Positions 11,202 to 22,602 of a stretch of DNA of 64,000 bases are shown in pieces. Numbering within the stretch: position 1 is the first letter of the stretch; each line of letters opens with the position of its first letter. The notes under the pieces were generated by a model, which had not been told where the DNA came from, ran no database searches, and was given only the letters and a program-made list of their open reading frames with translations. Origin of the DNA: Darksidea phi (taxonomy: Eukaryota > Ascomycota > Dothideomycetes > Pleosporales > Lentitheciaceae); contig JASJFT010000063.1 of assembly GCA_030770425.1 (NCBI GenBank), positions 62,001 to 126,000 of the forward strand, given 5' to 3'. A program made the translations under genes and the position numbers.

Positions 11202-12873
11202 TTATCTGCCCGCCTCCTCCCCTATACCCACCACTTGTGAGAAGCTCCACTGTTCCTCCCTCCTCGGCCCCTCTTCCCAAATCACGCCGTCCCACCCTTC
11301 AAAGACGGACCTTCCACCTACCTCCCACCCCTGCCTCTCAACAACTTTCTGAACCCTGTGTGCCCCCTCCATAGCATCCATCAGTATCTTGTCATTACAC
11401 CTCATAACTTCGTTACTAACAGCTTGCAAGACTCTTCCTAGGCTCGGCTCCAGCCACCACAGCCCCGGTACTAATCGCACAAAGGCAAACCACCATCCGG
11501 TAATAACGAGGGCCCGGGGTTCCCGCGATGCAACAAGCGACAGGAACGAGGGCGTGAGGAAGGTGGGAAAGACGAGGATGCGGACATAGAGGTCCGGGTT
11601 TAGATGGTAATAGTACAGGGAGAGGAAGATGGGGCTGAGGGCGTGCAAGGCGGGGAGGACGATGGGTCCGTTGACGTCGATGGGGCCGGAGGTGGGTGGG
11701 GGGTCGACGAGAGTTTTTAGGAGGGCCATTAGGGGTGGCGGGAGGAAGGCAGGTGATGGAGTTTGCCAGCCAGCTGGTTTCTTCCAGGCTTGAGGGCTAT
11801 AGGGGGAAGTGCCGGCGCTCCGAAGTCCTTGCGGTCGGAAGGGCAGATTCGACATGTTGAGTGCAGCACTTTTTGGCTGCTGCGAAAGCGAGGGAGAGGT
11901 TGTCGCCGATGCCGTAGGATCACTCTCCGATTGCTGATACGTGGGTGGTGGGTTGGGATATAGAGGGCCGTCACCCAGCTCCGTCGCCTTAGCGTAAAAC
12001 CGCTCATCTGGTGGCGTACTCAATAGAGGCGGAGGAGGCAAATTCCTCAACTCGCGTCGAAAAAGAGGATACACGGCTAACTTCTCGATGCCCTTTTCCC
12101 ACTTCAAGCGCGCGAGGAGTCGTAGGCCTTGCATCATGGAGAAGAGAGCGGATATCCATTTCAAGCAAGCATCGTCCGAGCAGGGGAATTCGGGTGGCGA
12201 TACCATACCCATCATGTACAATGAGGTAACGAGCAACGTTTCGTAGTTGTCCCACGTGATATTCGACAGCGCTTTGGTGTAGGCTCCTAGAGCTTTCGTT
12301 CTATATTGAAGAGATAGCGTTCCTGTCTGAGGAGAACGGTCCATGAGATATTTATGTCCGGCTGAGACACTTAGAATGGCATACAAGAGGTAGTCCCTCG
12401 AAATGGCTAGTTTGGGGACTAGATCGCGGTTTATACTGCGCACGGAGCTGTCATGTCGGAAGCTCATAGTTTGCCAGACGACAGTCCTGTAGTGGTGTAG
12501 AAGAGAGAGTTCTACGTTGGTGAGTTGGCCGGAGGATGAATTCACTGCGGGGACGAGCCGTGTTGTTGAAAGTGACGATGATCTACTCGACATAACAAGC
12601 CCATCTCGTTGAGAGTTGGATGATGAAATTGGCACGTCTGATGTGGAGTCTCCTGATCTAGGCTGGGGGTACGAGCATTCTATTCTGCGGAGAGCGCAAT
12701 AGGAGCAGGCAGGTGATGCTTCATCGCACTAGGCCAGGGTGTTAGTGAATCGCTACTTGCTGAAGATGTTGGTTTTGATTGACCTTGACTTTCTTCCTCT
12801 TGCAAGTTAGGCATCCGCTTCGGCTCTTCGTGTGCGGCCGCTTTCTCACGAACCCGGCGCTCCGTCGCGTCAT
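11202..12873 (-). CDS. Zn(II)2Cys6 fungal transcription factor (538 aa)
   Basis: There are two exons, 12784-12873 and 11202-12728, with a 55-nt intron (12729-12783) inside the zinc cluster. The spliced N-terminus has a basic lead-in (RKRPHTKSRSG) and the cluster C-x2-C-x6-C-x6-C-x2-C-x6-C at residues 21-48 (GCLTCKRKKVKCDEASPAC, then SYCALRRIEC). This is the DNA-binding domain of the Gal4 class. The remaining residues form a helical fungal-specific regulatory domain of the Upc2/Ecm22-like type, with a leading LTNVELSLLHHYRTVVWQTM segment and Pro-rich linkers around residues 235-330. It acts in the nucleus as a DNA-binding regulator; its targets are unknown. Upc2-like proteins often regulate sterol or lipid genes, and an RTA1-like lipid-stress gene lies next door. 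A functional link to that neighbour is only a guess. Confidence 0.88.
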
Positions 12874-13314
12874 AATAACATTAGAAAAACCAAGGAGGAG
12901 GTCAAAAAAGGGCTATTGTGCTAGCGCAAAGTCTAGCATAAAGAATGGGTAGCAGTTCTCCAGATGGTGATGCTCAATGATGGAATTGTGATTCTGGGGA
13001 AAACCTAAGAGCTTGGCGCTTCGTATAGGGCCTGATGAGGCTTAGAGTTGGGTCGTTTGCGTCATGACTTATGTAGTCTCCAGAGGGTACGCTCAGAATC
13101 ACTTGATACTCAGGAAACTTTTTCCTACTTTATTCAACATTCTATTTGTGTCTGTATAAGAAGTAATGTACAACATTATAGTCTGCAAATCAGATCCCAA
13201 CGCCTAGCGCTTGCAACCAAGTAAACCGAAAGAGGTACGCTCAAACCAAAAGCGAAAATGCTTGCGAGAACTTGATACGCAATCTACCCGGTTCAGCTCA
13301 CGTGTATCCTCTAT
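12874..13314. other. Intergenic region between the Zn2Cys6 gene and the RTA1-like gene
   Basis: This 441-bp stretch holds the promoter of the Zn2Cys6 gene and the 3' end of the upstream minus-strand RTA1-like gene. I see no further gene or distinct motif. Confidence 0.6.
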
Positions 13315-14286
13315 TCATTTGGACTCCACCAAACCCAACTCTCCTAAATCAGGCTCACTTGATGCCCTCACTTTCCTCTCCTCCCTTTGCACATACTTCG
13401 TGGGTTGTAACACCAATAACAAAACCAAAACCAGAAACATCGGTATTGCGTCGAAAACGTAAAGCGTCCACTCGTGTGCAATCAAATACGATGCGTTACC
13501 CATGGCGTACTCGATGAGCCGAAAGATGCAGCGAAACAAAACGAGCGCGCTGACGATGTACAAAATATATAGCATCTTCTTCCAGTGGATTGAGCTATTT
13601 GTGATAGTGGTGGAGCCGGCTTTACGATTCATACGAATCTGAAAGTCCACCGATGCGACGAGGAAAACGACGAAGGTAGCAACTTGGAGGGAGAGGCCAG
13701 CGATGACGATCTTCTCACCCGCTAGCGCCAGATTCAGTTTCATGGTCCCCATGATGGAGGCGCCTGCGGCACGTCAGTGGCACATCTTGAGTCTGTTAAC
13801 AGTACTTAGTTACCCATTCCCTGGATGATTAGGGTACTGATGTCCGCACCAACGAACAACCTGGTGTACCACATCGGCTTGATGAGTGAAACATCTTCTC
13901 CACCTGCAAGTCTGATTGTCCGTCCGAGCATCATGTAGATAGTGGCCGCGAAGAAAAGGGGCCCAACCAAGAGGAAGACGCCTTGAACGATGAACGGACC
14001 CCATGCTGTGTTGTCGACATGAGAGCCGATACGCGTGCCGAAGCCAACTACTTCGCCTATTTTCACACGATTAGTGCTCGTCTCAACACCCAATCTAGGT
14101 CTCGAACTGACAGAGTGCTCCTATGACAACGTAGAGGATGATGTGGTTTCTTGACTGGTGCCATTGCCAGGTGTGTAGCAATGCCATGATGAAGAAGGCG
14201 ATGAGGGCAATAATCGCGCCAACGAGAGTTGGGACGTAGCGGTACATTTCCCAGTCGAACGACTTGTGTTTGGGTGGGTTGGCCAT
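13315..14286 (-). CDS. RTA1-like multi-spanning membrane protein (288 aa)
   Basis: There are three exons, 14112-14286, 13814-14056 and 13315-13763, with introns of 55 and 50 nt that restore one frame. The protein has about seven hydrophobic spans. The first is in LVGAIIALIAFFIMALLHTW. The RTA1-family landmarks follow in order: IGALCEVVGFGTRI, WGPFIVQGVFLLVGPLFFAA, the YMMLGR loop, and a late FRLIEYAMG...HEWTLYVFDAIPM segment. RTA1/RSB1/PUG1 proteins are fungal lipid-translocating or lipid-stress proteins of the plasma or endomembrane. The start used is the ATG at 14286 (MANPPKHK); an in-frame ATG at 14337 would add 17 residues. The C-terminal tail is charged and cytosolic in family models. 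The substrate is unknown. It is divergent from SEC61 across a 1-kb region. Confidence 0.88.
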
Positions 14287-15284
14287 GATGACGGTAAAGT
14301 CCTGCGGTGAATCCTGGCTGGTGTTTGGAAAAAACAAAAAGTAAGAGTTTCGAAATTAGAGATATAGAGCAGTATGATGCTTGTAAGAAGATGAAGCTGT
14401 TGTGGCCTCAAATAAGGGAGGGCAGAAGGCTCATAGATGTACTCCATAGTTAGATGCCAAGTATGGCGAAGCGTTTATGCTGTGAAGAAGGAATCGCACT
14501 CGCTATATGGCATCTCGCAATCGCTTATCTGCCTGTTTTTGGAAGACACGTACTTGAGACGCGAAGTTCAAAAGTGCCTAATTCGGGTCATTAGATTCGC
14601 ATCCAACCCTGGATGAGCTTGCAGCTTCGCATCGTGGAGACAGGATCGGGCCCAAGCTTGCCGCTAAGTTCGCATACGCCAAATCAGCCAATCAACGATT
14701 GGCTACCTTCGCATCCAGCAGTTGGCGAGCATGACCTTTGCGCAATAGAACCTGTTCCAGAATTACGGACCCCAAAAGTATGGGGATTTCTGATGGAGAG
14801 GAAATAATGATGTGGACTGTGGCTCGGTGCGTCTGGAACCTGCATGCGATAGAGGTAAAAGGAGCATGCACGAGCCACCCAAAGAGTAAATCGAAGGACC
14901 CCTAACACTTAATAGAAGATAGCACTGAAGCAAAAACGGAAGTCTTGATAGAGGCTTGATCCAAGTAGCTGTCTAGGGCGCACATCTAAAGTGAATCAAA
15001 GAGGAGAATCTTCGAACACCCTTCGCGACGTGTCCAATGTCGAGGCCAGCGTGGCCTTTGACAGGGGCGAATGAGTGAGGGTGAAATGTAAGTCCGTTTA
15101 GGGATGGAGCTCAAGCCTAGTGCGTGACATAAGCAGAGCTTGGCACCCTTTCTTTCCCACATCGACACGTTGCGAGAAGAGCATCGCGGCCCCCTCTTAA
15201 TCCCCATCTCCACACTCGCGCAACCACTTCTTCTTCAGTTCTCCCGTCTCTTTTGTTCGCTACTGGGCCCATTCAACCGCAATC
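14287..15284. promoter_or_regulatory. Divergent promoter region RTA1-like / SEC61
   Basis: About 1 kb separates two divergent start codons. It carries no supported gene. A pyrimidine-rich stretch lies just upstream of the SEC61 start (around 15230-15260), typical of highly transcribed fungal genes. Confidence 0.5.
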
Positions 15285-16841
15285 ATGAGCGGCCGTAAGT
15301 GCTACCCGCCGCGCGCAATTGCAGCGCAAACAATATTGGCGGGCTAGCTGACATTTTGATGCCATGTAGTACGGTTCCTCGATCTCGTCAAACCCTTTGT
15401 GCCTCTCGTGCCTGAGATTCAGCTACCGGAAAGCAAAGTGCCGTTCAACAACCGACTAGTATGGACTGGCTTGACACTCCTCGTTTTCCTGGTCATGAGC
15501 CAGATGCCGCTATATGGGATTGTGTCCTCGGACACGTCAGATCCGCTGTACTGGCTGCGAATGATGATGGCCAGTAACCGAGGAACGTTGATGGAACTTG
15601 GTATTACACCTATTATCTCGTCGGGCATGGTTTTTCAGCTTCTCGCTGGTACCCACCTGATCGATGTCAACCTGGACTTGAAGTCGGACCGCGAGCTTTA
15701 CCAGACTGCGCAAAAGCTCCTTGCCATCCTCCTCTCTTTCGGACAAGCCGTTGTCTACGTCATCTCCGGCCTCTATGGCCAGCCTTCTGACCTGGGCGCT
15801 GGTATCTGCGTTCTTCTCGTCATCCAGCTGATCATCGCTGGTCTCATTGTCATCCTCCTGGATGAGCTCCTCCAGAAGGGCTACGGTCTCGGCAGCGGTA
15901 TCTCGCTTTTCATCGCGACCAACATCTGCGAGTCAATCATGTGGAAGGCTTTCTCCCCGACCACTATCAACACTGGTCGCGGTCCTGAGTTTGAGGGTGC
16001 CATCGTTGCTCTCGTGCATCTGCTCTTCACCTGGCCCAACAAGACCATTGCACTCCGCGAGGCTTTCTACCGCCAGAACCTTCCCAACGTCATGAACCTG
16101 CTGTCCACCGTCATTGTTTTCGGTGCCGTCATTTACCTCCAGGGCTTCCGCGTCGAGATCCCAGTCAAGTCTGCTCGCCAGCGTGGTGTCCGCGGCTCAT
16201 ATCCTGTCCGCCTGTTCTACACCTCCAACATGCCCATTATGCTGCAGTCTGCCCTATCCTCCAACGTCTTCCTGATTAGCCAGATGCTCTACTCGCGTTT
16301 CTCCGACAACCTCCTTGTTCGCCTTCTTGGTGTCTGGGAGCCAAAGGAAGGTTCTGCTCAGCTTTTTGCTACTTCCGGTATCGCCTACTACATGTTCGTG
16401 TGCCCACATGATATTGATTCGCTTATGCTAATTCGCGCTAGGTCCCCTCCTCTTAGCATTACCGAGGCTCTTTCCGACCCGCTCAAGACCGCAGTTTTCA
16501 TCGTATACATGCTCGTTGCCTGCGCCGTCTTCTCCAAGACCTGGATCGAGGTCTCTGGCTCCTCTCCCCGCGACGTTGCTAAGCAGCTCAAGGAACAAGG
16601 TCTAGTGATGGCTGGCCACCGTGAGGAGTCTATGTACAAGGAGCTCAAGCGCGTCATCCCCACGGCCGCCGCTTTCGGTGGTGCTTGCATTGGTGCCCTG
16701 TCTGTTGGTAGCGATCTCCTGGGCGCTTTGGGCAGTGGTACTGGTATCTTGCTAGCTGTCACCATCATCTACGGCTACTTCGAAATTGCGGCTAAAGAGG
16801 GCGACATGTCTGGCCTCAAGGGCATGGTCATGGGCAGCTAA
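15285..16841 (+). CDS. SEC61: SEC61, protein translocon alpha subunit (477 aa)
   Basis: Sec61 alpha forms the ER protein-conducting channel with the beta and gamma subunits. Three exons can be read: 15285-15294 (10 nt, MSG plus one base), 15370-16393 and 16442-16841. The first intron (GTAAGT) is clear. The second (16394-16441, 48 nt, donor GTTCGT) is in frame and contains no stop, so an unspliced reading looks open. Removing it restores the conserved family motif [13 protein letters not shown]. The protein begins [20 protein letters not shown] and has ten hydrophobic spans, the plug/TM2 region ([19 protein letters not shown]) and cytosolic loops near [20 protein letters not shown], the ribosome-binding loop. 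Its length matches the fungal family (about 475-480). The codons are rich in C-ending forms, as expected for high expression. Confidence 0.96.
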
Positions 16842-17206
16842 GCTTTCAGATGAAATGCTTATGAATGGAGATTCGAAGTTGGAGTACGTGATATTTCTTT
16901 TGAGGGTTGGAGACTGACGGTCAGACTACTCTTTGAGGTGCAGGATTCGCGCCGTTGTAAAATACGAAAAGCATTGTAGAAGCAGGCATCGTATGCTAGA
17001 CGGTCTTCTTTGGTTTCTCGCTAGGTGTGGCGGGACTTGGGCTTCACAAAAGTCATATGCGATTATGTGCGTCTTCCTGGTTAGATATCATCGAAAATTG
17101 AAAGCGTATAATGTATTTTGGGATCTTTCGTGATGGTAGAGGGTTGTCGAGTTTGTGTGTATTTAGATGCTATATAGTGACCTTGCTCAAGTCGACTTAA
17201 ATCCTT
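16842..17206. other. Convergent 3' region between SEC61 and the GNAT gene
   Basis: This 365-bp stretch lies between two converging genes and should hold both 3' untranslated regions. No gene is seen. Confidence 0.6.
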
Positions 17207-17980
17207 CTAAGAGCCGGTCTCCTTCGAAACATCCGCCCCATCCTGGACAGACCGCGGTTTTCTCAACATGCAATATAGCACGATCTTATCCTCATCTCGC
17301 TCTCCATCTCGACAGTCCATCTCCCTCGCGAGCTCAAAGCCAAACTTCTCATAGATAGCCACGTTTGGCTCCTTCCTAGAGCTTTCCAAATAACACCACA
17401 CACCCTCTCTATCCGCCGTGCTCAACACCTCTTCCATGAGCGCTCTCCCAACCCCCTTTCCCTGCGCTTCTGGTAAGACTGTCACGATATTGCAAAAGTA
17501 GTATCCTTTGTCGCTCGTCCATAGTTCTTTCTGCGCCTCTGCCTGACGCTCCTTCCATATCCAGTAGCGCTTGGTAGATAGTCCGCCGCGGCCATGCCAC
17601 AGATTCATTCGAATTTGGCCGAGCCAGAGCCACCAGTATGAGAGATATAGTGACCAGCTTTGCGGTTCGGAGGGTGGCGTCGGTGGCATCCACATAGCGC
17701 AGCCGAGGATCTTGTCGGGGTTGGAGCTGTCGCGGGCGACGTAGAAGAGACCATGCTGAATACCCCAGCGGCAACGGAGTGTGAGCGAGACGCGATTGCG
17801 CATGAGAGAAATCTGATTAGTTAGCTGCTGCAATGAATAGGAAAGCGAGTGGGGGAGGGGTACCTTTGAACGGTCAGGGTATATCCATTTGTTGTAGGGG
17901 TCCTCAGCGAAAGCCTGTTGGATCGTGTCAATTGCACCGTCAATATCGGCTTCGGCCATGCGCGAGACTTGAATAGGCAT
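17207..17980 (-). CDS. GNAT-family N-acetyltransferase (240 aa)
   Basis: There are two exons, 17864-17980 and 17207-17812. The 51-nt intron (GTACCC...CTAACTAATCAG) is in frame and stop-free, so an unspliced model would carry 17 extra residues after PDRSK. The fold is GNAT: an N-terminal MAEADIDGAIDTIQQAFAED helix, a central beta strand GLFYVARDS and CAMWMPP, then motif A VTVLPEAQGKGVGRALMEEV with the Q-x-x-G-x-G acetyl-CoA pyrophosphate loop. Motif B follows (WCYLESSRKEPNVAIYEKFG). It transfers acetyl from acetyl-CoA to a small molecule or peptide amine; the acceptor is unknown. No targeting signal is seen. It is convergent with SEC61. Confidence 0.88.
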   Translation of the reverse strand: MPIQVSRMAEADIDGAIDTIQQAFAEDPYNKWIYPDRSKVPLPHSLSYSLQQLTNQISLMRNRVSLTLRCRWGIQHGLFYVARDSSNPDKILGCAMWMPPTPPSEPQSWSLYLSYWWLWLGQIRMNLWHGRGGLSTKRYWIWKERQAEAQKELWTSDKGYYFCNIVTVLPEAQGKGVGRALMEEVLSTADREGVWCYLESSRKEPNVAIYEKFGFELAREMDCRDGERDEDKIVLYCMLRKPRSVQDGADVSKETGS

Positions 17981-20130
17981 CTTGAAGAGGTGCTGAGGAT
18001 GGCTCCGAAATTGAGGGTTTCAAGTGATAGCTGTGCCGCTCACGGTGGTTTGAAGCGGACGGGGGAAGGCGTAGAAGAGAAAGGGGTCAGAAGTAAGGAA
18101 TTAAACATATCGGCAGTGGTTATTTTGCGGGGAACAGCTATTCATGGGTCGGCGTTTGGTTCACGAAGCAGATAGGCTATCAGTCAGGTAGGTACAGGCG
18201 AGAAGCACGTGAGACGCTGTGACGAAAGTAGGAGGTTGACGCGACCAACAACTCACCTCTCAATCCGCTCCACCTACTATAATTAGCTTATCCAAATGCG
18301 CCGAGCATGTTCTTAGGCGGTTCTGATTTCACCATCCGGCTTGGGAGTCTGGAGAGGCCTGTGCTCATCCCTTAAGACCGGATTAGGGAGATTCTATTGG
18401 ACGTCAAAAGGGACGATGCACTTCTCTATCAACGTGAGATCAATAACTTAATTATGGCTGCCTCTCCCAAAGCAGTTGCTGCGGCGTCTATTGATTTCTC
18501 CCCCAGGGTGAGATAGAACAAGAACAATCAGCAACCGCCTTACCTAAAATCGCCCGCCTCGCCTTCCCTCAGCCTTGGCGCCTCATATTAGGAGATTAGG
18601 GATAAGATGATGCGTAGTATCAAGATATTAAGTGAAAGAGGTTTTGGATTCACAAGAAGACTAGGAAGCCAACGTTATTTGAATGGGCAGAAGAAGCTTT
18701 TCGAAGCTTTCACGCGAGAGATACACATCATGTGTCAAGCCTTCCATCGTCACGCGTCAAATCAGTGGGCAGTTATGCAAATTACGGGTCAGTGACTCTG
18801 TTGTACTAGCCCGTAGTTGATTTAAATTTGGCCGCTTTTACCCTTACAGGTACGCAACGGCTGGTTCCCTCCCAACTTGCTTATTATAAGTATATTTAAG
18901 ATATGTCGTTCATCCACAGAGGAATCCTGCCAGTGTATCACTTCAACCATACCGAGATGAATGCTACTATTGATTGAGGAACCTCCTTCTCCAACAGCGG
19001 CTGCTTGGGGTTAGGCAGCGGTATTCTTATATCCATAGCGAGCGATGGTTCTAGGTCCAGAAATGGTTTCCCGTGACGCTCTCTCTGTTGCGCTGAGAGT
19101 ATCACATGGAATCTTCTGTCCGTTAGCCCGCATTAGCTCTGAAGAAATATTGAATGTCAAGATAAGTCTAGATATAAAAGCTATTCTGATGACGCCAGAA
19201 ATGGAACAAGCGACATTCAGTCAGACAGACCACCCCAGAAGCCAAAGGTATTGGAACAGAAACACAACCTGTAAAAGTAACGAGGGGAAGCTGTGGTTGT
19301 ACGTCTGAGAGAGAAGAGATAAAACGATGAATGCAGGAAACCAGTAGGACTTCCCACGGACGCAATCATCAGCATAGAATGCCACAGTGTGTGACTTATT
19401 TTCTGTAATAAATGACAGGTGTTCTGCTGCACCCATGCTGTCAATAGAGCGCCAATTCTTCGACTCCCACTCCGGACACCGAAGAGGGCGATATTTCGTC
19501 ATTTTGCTCTACCTATGGTATTGATCCACATTTACCTCCTTCCCATTTAGAAGCTGACTTCAATCATAGCTTTTGACGTCAGCGTGCGAGTTTAGGGGTA
19601 CCAAATCAATTATTCTCGTGGGTATCATCATTTTCTAATTCCACATGTCACAAGTAACAAGTTCACAATACGCCGCAGCTCATTCCGCAAATCTCTCCTT
19701 CAAGTGTTTGCTTGAATGATCTTTCTTCACACCACAGGCGAACCAATAGCACCGTAGTAGCGGCGTGCAAGTTAGTATCCAGGCCAACAAACGGCGTCCG
19801 TGCGTTACACAATGTCTACGTTCACGTCCACCGGTGGCGATTCACCTAGCGTTTGTTATTCAAGCTACTTACAATTGGCACGCCCAATTTCTCGATAAAC
19901 CCGACTCCACTCCCGTTCAGACCACCAAAACAACACAGCTTCAACACGCCAACAATCAAAACCCGCACAGCCCCACTCTCTCACGGCCACATCCCCAAAC
20001 CTTTCCTACGGAAGCACCTTCATAAGGACTCGACTAGGCCGTTGCGGGTAACTCTCAGCGTCTCCTTCTCCGATCTTTGTCACTCCTTTGCAACCCACAT
20101 TCCTTTCTCGCGACTGGGAGAGAGCTTACC
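17981..20130. other. 2.1-kb intergenic stretch
   Basis: No gene is supported. Short frames here have no family character. From about 19.8 to 20.1 kb the plus strand becomes C/A- and pyrimidine-rich, consistent with the promoter and leader of the secreted protein that follows. Confidence 0.55.
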
Positions 20131-21084
20131 ATGAAGGGTGCTCGCTTTCTCACGTTCATCGCGCCAGCGCTGTGCGCTGCCAACTGTGGCACCAAGATCG
20201 TTACGGAGACGAAGGTCGTCTCTGTTACGTGTACGGCGGGCGAGCAAAACTGCGGACCGCCTAGCGCTGCTACCTCCAGCACGACGGCGGCCATCCACCC
20301 TACGAGTGCTGCAAGCAGCTCGGCCCACCCGGTCACCCCGCCTCTTCAGCATTCAGAGCAACCGCCTGCGCCGTTGAAAACTAGCCTTACGCAACCGGCT
20401 CCAGTCACCGTGGCCAAGTCCCCATCAGCCGAAAGTTCCAAAAGCGAGACACCATCGTCGACATCTGGTAACCCCGGCGGTGCTCCAGCCGCAACTTACA
20501 ATCCTTTGCCCGAACCCGCCATCTTCAGCTCTGAGACTCCTTCCAACTTCAAGCCCCTACAAGGCCAGCCAGGCAAGGCTACCATCATAAACTCCTGTGC
20601 TTATGATCTCTACTTGAAGTCTGTTGGATGCGGTACAGGCGTCACGGCCCAATTGATCGCCGCCGGCGAAACCTACACTGAGCCCATCCGCGACTGCACC
20701 GATGCAGGCGTTGCCCTCCACGTCACATCCAAAACCCACACCAAGCCGGTCATGGTCGAATACGGCGCCAGCAAACAGGACCAATGGTTCCCTACACGCA
20801 AAATCTCTTACGATCTCAGTTTCTTGGACTGCATGGTCAAAGAGTCAGCGGATCTGAGTGGATGCGCGGGATGGAAGGAGGGCCACCAGTGTAGTGGCGG
20901 GAAAGGATCTACTGTGTTCGCATGTCAGCCGGAAGAGTACTGTGACCGGACTAGTTACACGGTCCCGGAGTATGGGCAGACGCCAGCGAACAAGGATTCA
21001 CGGATCAAGATCGCCGCCCCGGTTGCAAGTGCTGAGCTGGTTGATGGCGTTGTCTGGGAGATCTGTGCTGCGAGTCGAAAATAG
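20131..21084 (+). CDS. Secreted BYS1/thaumatin-like-domain protein (317 aa)
   Basis: This is a single exon. Residues 1-17 form a signal peptide (MKGARFLTFIAPALCAA). A Ser/Thr/Pro-rich linker at about 45-125 is a likely O-glycosylation region. The C-terminal domain (about 145-310) reads GKATIINSCAYDLYLKSVGC, then IAAGETYTEP, GVALHVTS and a YDLSFLDCM strand. This resembles the BYS1 / small thaumatin-like domain of ascomycete secreted proteins. Many cysteines (about 12) suggest disulfides. Such proteins sit at the wall or outside the cell; some are phase-specific or host-associated, but no function is established here. The ATG at 20131 directly precedes the signal peptide and is preferred over one 54 bases upstream. 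It is alone in its neighbourhood. Confidence 0.82.
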   Translation: MKGARFLTFIAPALCAANCGTKIVTETKVVSVTCTAGEQNCGPPSAATSSTTAAIHPTSAASSSAHPVTPPLQHSEQPPAPLKTSLTQPAPVTVAKSPSAESSKSETPSSTSGNPGGAPAATYNPLPEPAIFSSETPSNFKPLQGQPGKATIINSCAYDLYLKSVGCGTGVTAQLIAAGETYTEPIRDCTDAGVALHVTSKTHTKPVMVEYGASKQDQWFPTRKISYDLSFLDCMVKESADLSGCAGWKEGHQCSGGKGSTVFACQPEEYCDRTSYTVPEYGQTPANKDSRIKIAAPVASAELVDGVVWEICAASRK

Positions 21085-21770
21085 AGACTTACAAGTCCGT
21101 ACGCGGTGCCTTCTTACTTTCGGTTGAAGTACTTTAGGGTGTAGGCAAACTCTCTTCTTGGATCTAGCGCTTTAGGTGTCAAGGTAACATCTGTTTCAAC
21201 TGGAGCATGGGCAAGGGGTGGATACGTTATTTCCTTCGAATGCATGGTTCTCTAGAAGACGGGCCTGGTGTTACATAACGGAGGATATGTCCTTCAGGTT
21301 CATGGGCGGGAGATACTCTTTTTCATGATTATGGGAAAGCACTCTAGCTTTTCTTCTGCGAGCTGCTGCAGCATGAGTTGCTGGGCAAGATAGGGCAGTC
21401 TCCAAATATGTACATACAATTCCTCATTTCACGATACATTTCGTGTACAAGTGATGTGAGCTCTGTGAAGAGCCGATACTTCCAGTACGCAAGCACGTAT
21501 ATGCGGCCGCAATACAAAGAGATCACCTTCCTTTTTCTTTGTGGACGTAACTCAGCCCGCTCTTCGTTCGCAATTTCACGCTACAGATTGATTGTCTGTT
21601 GGACACATCTTCCTCGGAATTGTGAAACTGTAATGTGTTTAGATACTCTAGAAGGCTAACAACGGGCCATGCTTCTGGTCCCGACCGTCTCCTGATATAA
21701 TACATGAACGGCCGCATCCAGTTCTTAGTCGCCTCAAGAAATGCCCATGGGCGAGTTCTAGTCCACCTCC
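21085..21770. other. Convergent intergenic stretch
   Basis: This is 686 bp between the BYS1-like gene and the zinc-finger gene, which converge. It holds their 3' regions. No gene is seen. Confidence 0.55.
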
Positions 21771-22602
21771 TCATCCGAACCTTTTCTTCAAGAACCGCCT
21801 CAACCTTCCTATAGCACCCTCATCTAGCGTCTGATCACAAGCCGACGACTCCACATGCTGGAACAAGCTCGAGAGTTTAGGCAGCTGAGTGTTGCAGCTC
21901 GGGCACAGGTACGGATACGGTTTGTTCAAGTATCGCGCGCTCAAGTCATAGCCATCGCGCATGTCTTCAAGGTAGAGTGAATCGATGAATTGATGCCAGA
22001 CGCGGCACTCTGCAGCTGCCATGTTGAGATCGATGAGGTCGATGTTGTCGCAGCTGCCGTATTCAAGATGAATAATCTACGACAGCACTCGTTAGAACGG
22101 GACGGGAAGAGAGAAGAGCAACACACCATTCCCGCGTAGGTTTTGAACATCTGGGTGCAGCGGAGGCATTGGATCCTAGCTGCGCGGTGGCTCAATTGAT
22201 GCTAGGCGCTGTCAATCACTGCTAAGTGGTCATCAAGAGCAAGGTAACCTCGTACTTGATGTAGGTTTGATGGACTGCTGAAGTGACGCTCGCAAGTCGT
22301 GCAGACATTGTCGTCCTCTAGATGCTCGCAATACTCCGGGCTGTCGATCTCCCAATGCATACCCCTACCGTTGTTGCAGCCTTGACATACGGTACGGCAA
22401 CCCTTCTCACGGCAATGGTCCAGGAGCTCGGACCAGCATTCACCATCAAAGTCGCATTCGGGGCATTCCCAGTGTCGCGGCGAGTCTCGTATGTGCTGGT
22501 AGAAGGCATTATAGCTGCGATACGTCCTGTCGCAACGGGTGCACCACCTGATGCACGTTAGCCGGACCCATATATGAATGATGCGGCACCTTACAGAGCC
22601 AT
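21771..22602 (-). CDS. Multi-C2H2 zinc-finger protein (226 aa), four exons
   Basis: The exons are 22595-22602 (8 nt), 22256-22547, 22127-22201 and 21771-22076. The introns are 47, 54 and 50 nt with good donors and acceptors, and the sum is an exact frame of 227 codons. The product starts MALWCTRCDRTYRSYNAFYQ and carries a series of C-x2-C...H fingers: CTRC...H, CPEC...H...C, CTTC...SNLHQHQLSH, CLRC...YAGMIIHLEYGSC and CPSC...LFQHVESSAC. It ends in a basic helix (RLRRFLKKRFG). Several fingers end in C rather than H, a type common in fungal C2H2 proteins of unknown role. It may bind nucleic acid or protein. No orthologue name can be given. The short first exon was chosen because it places the start directly before finger 1. 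Confidence 0.85.
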
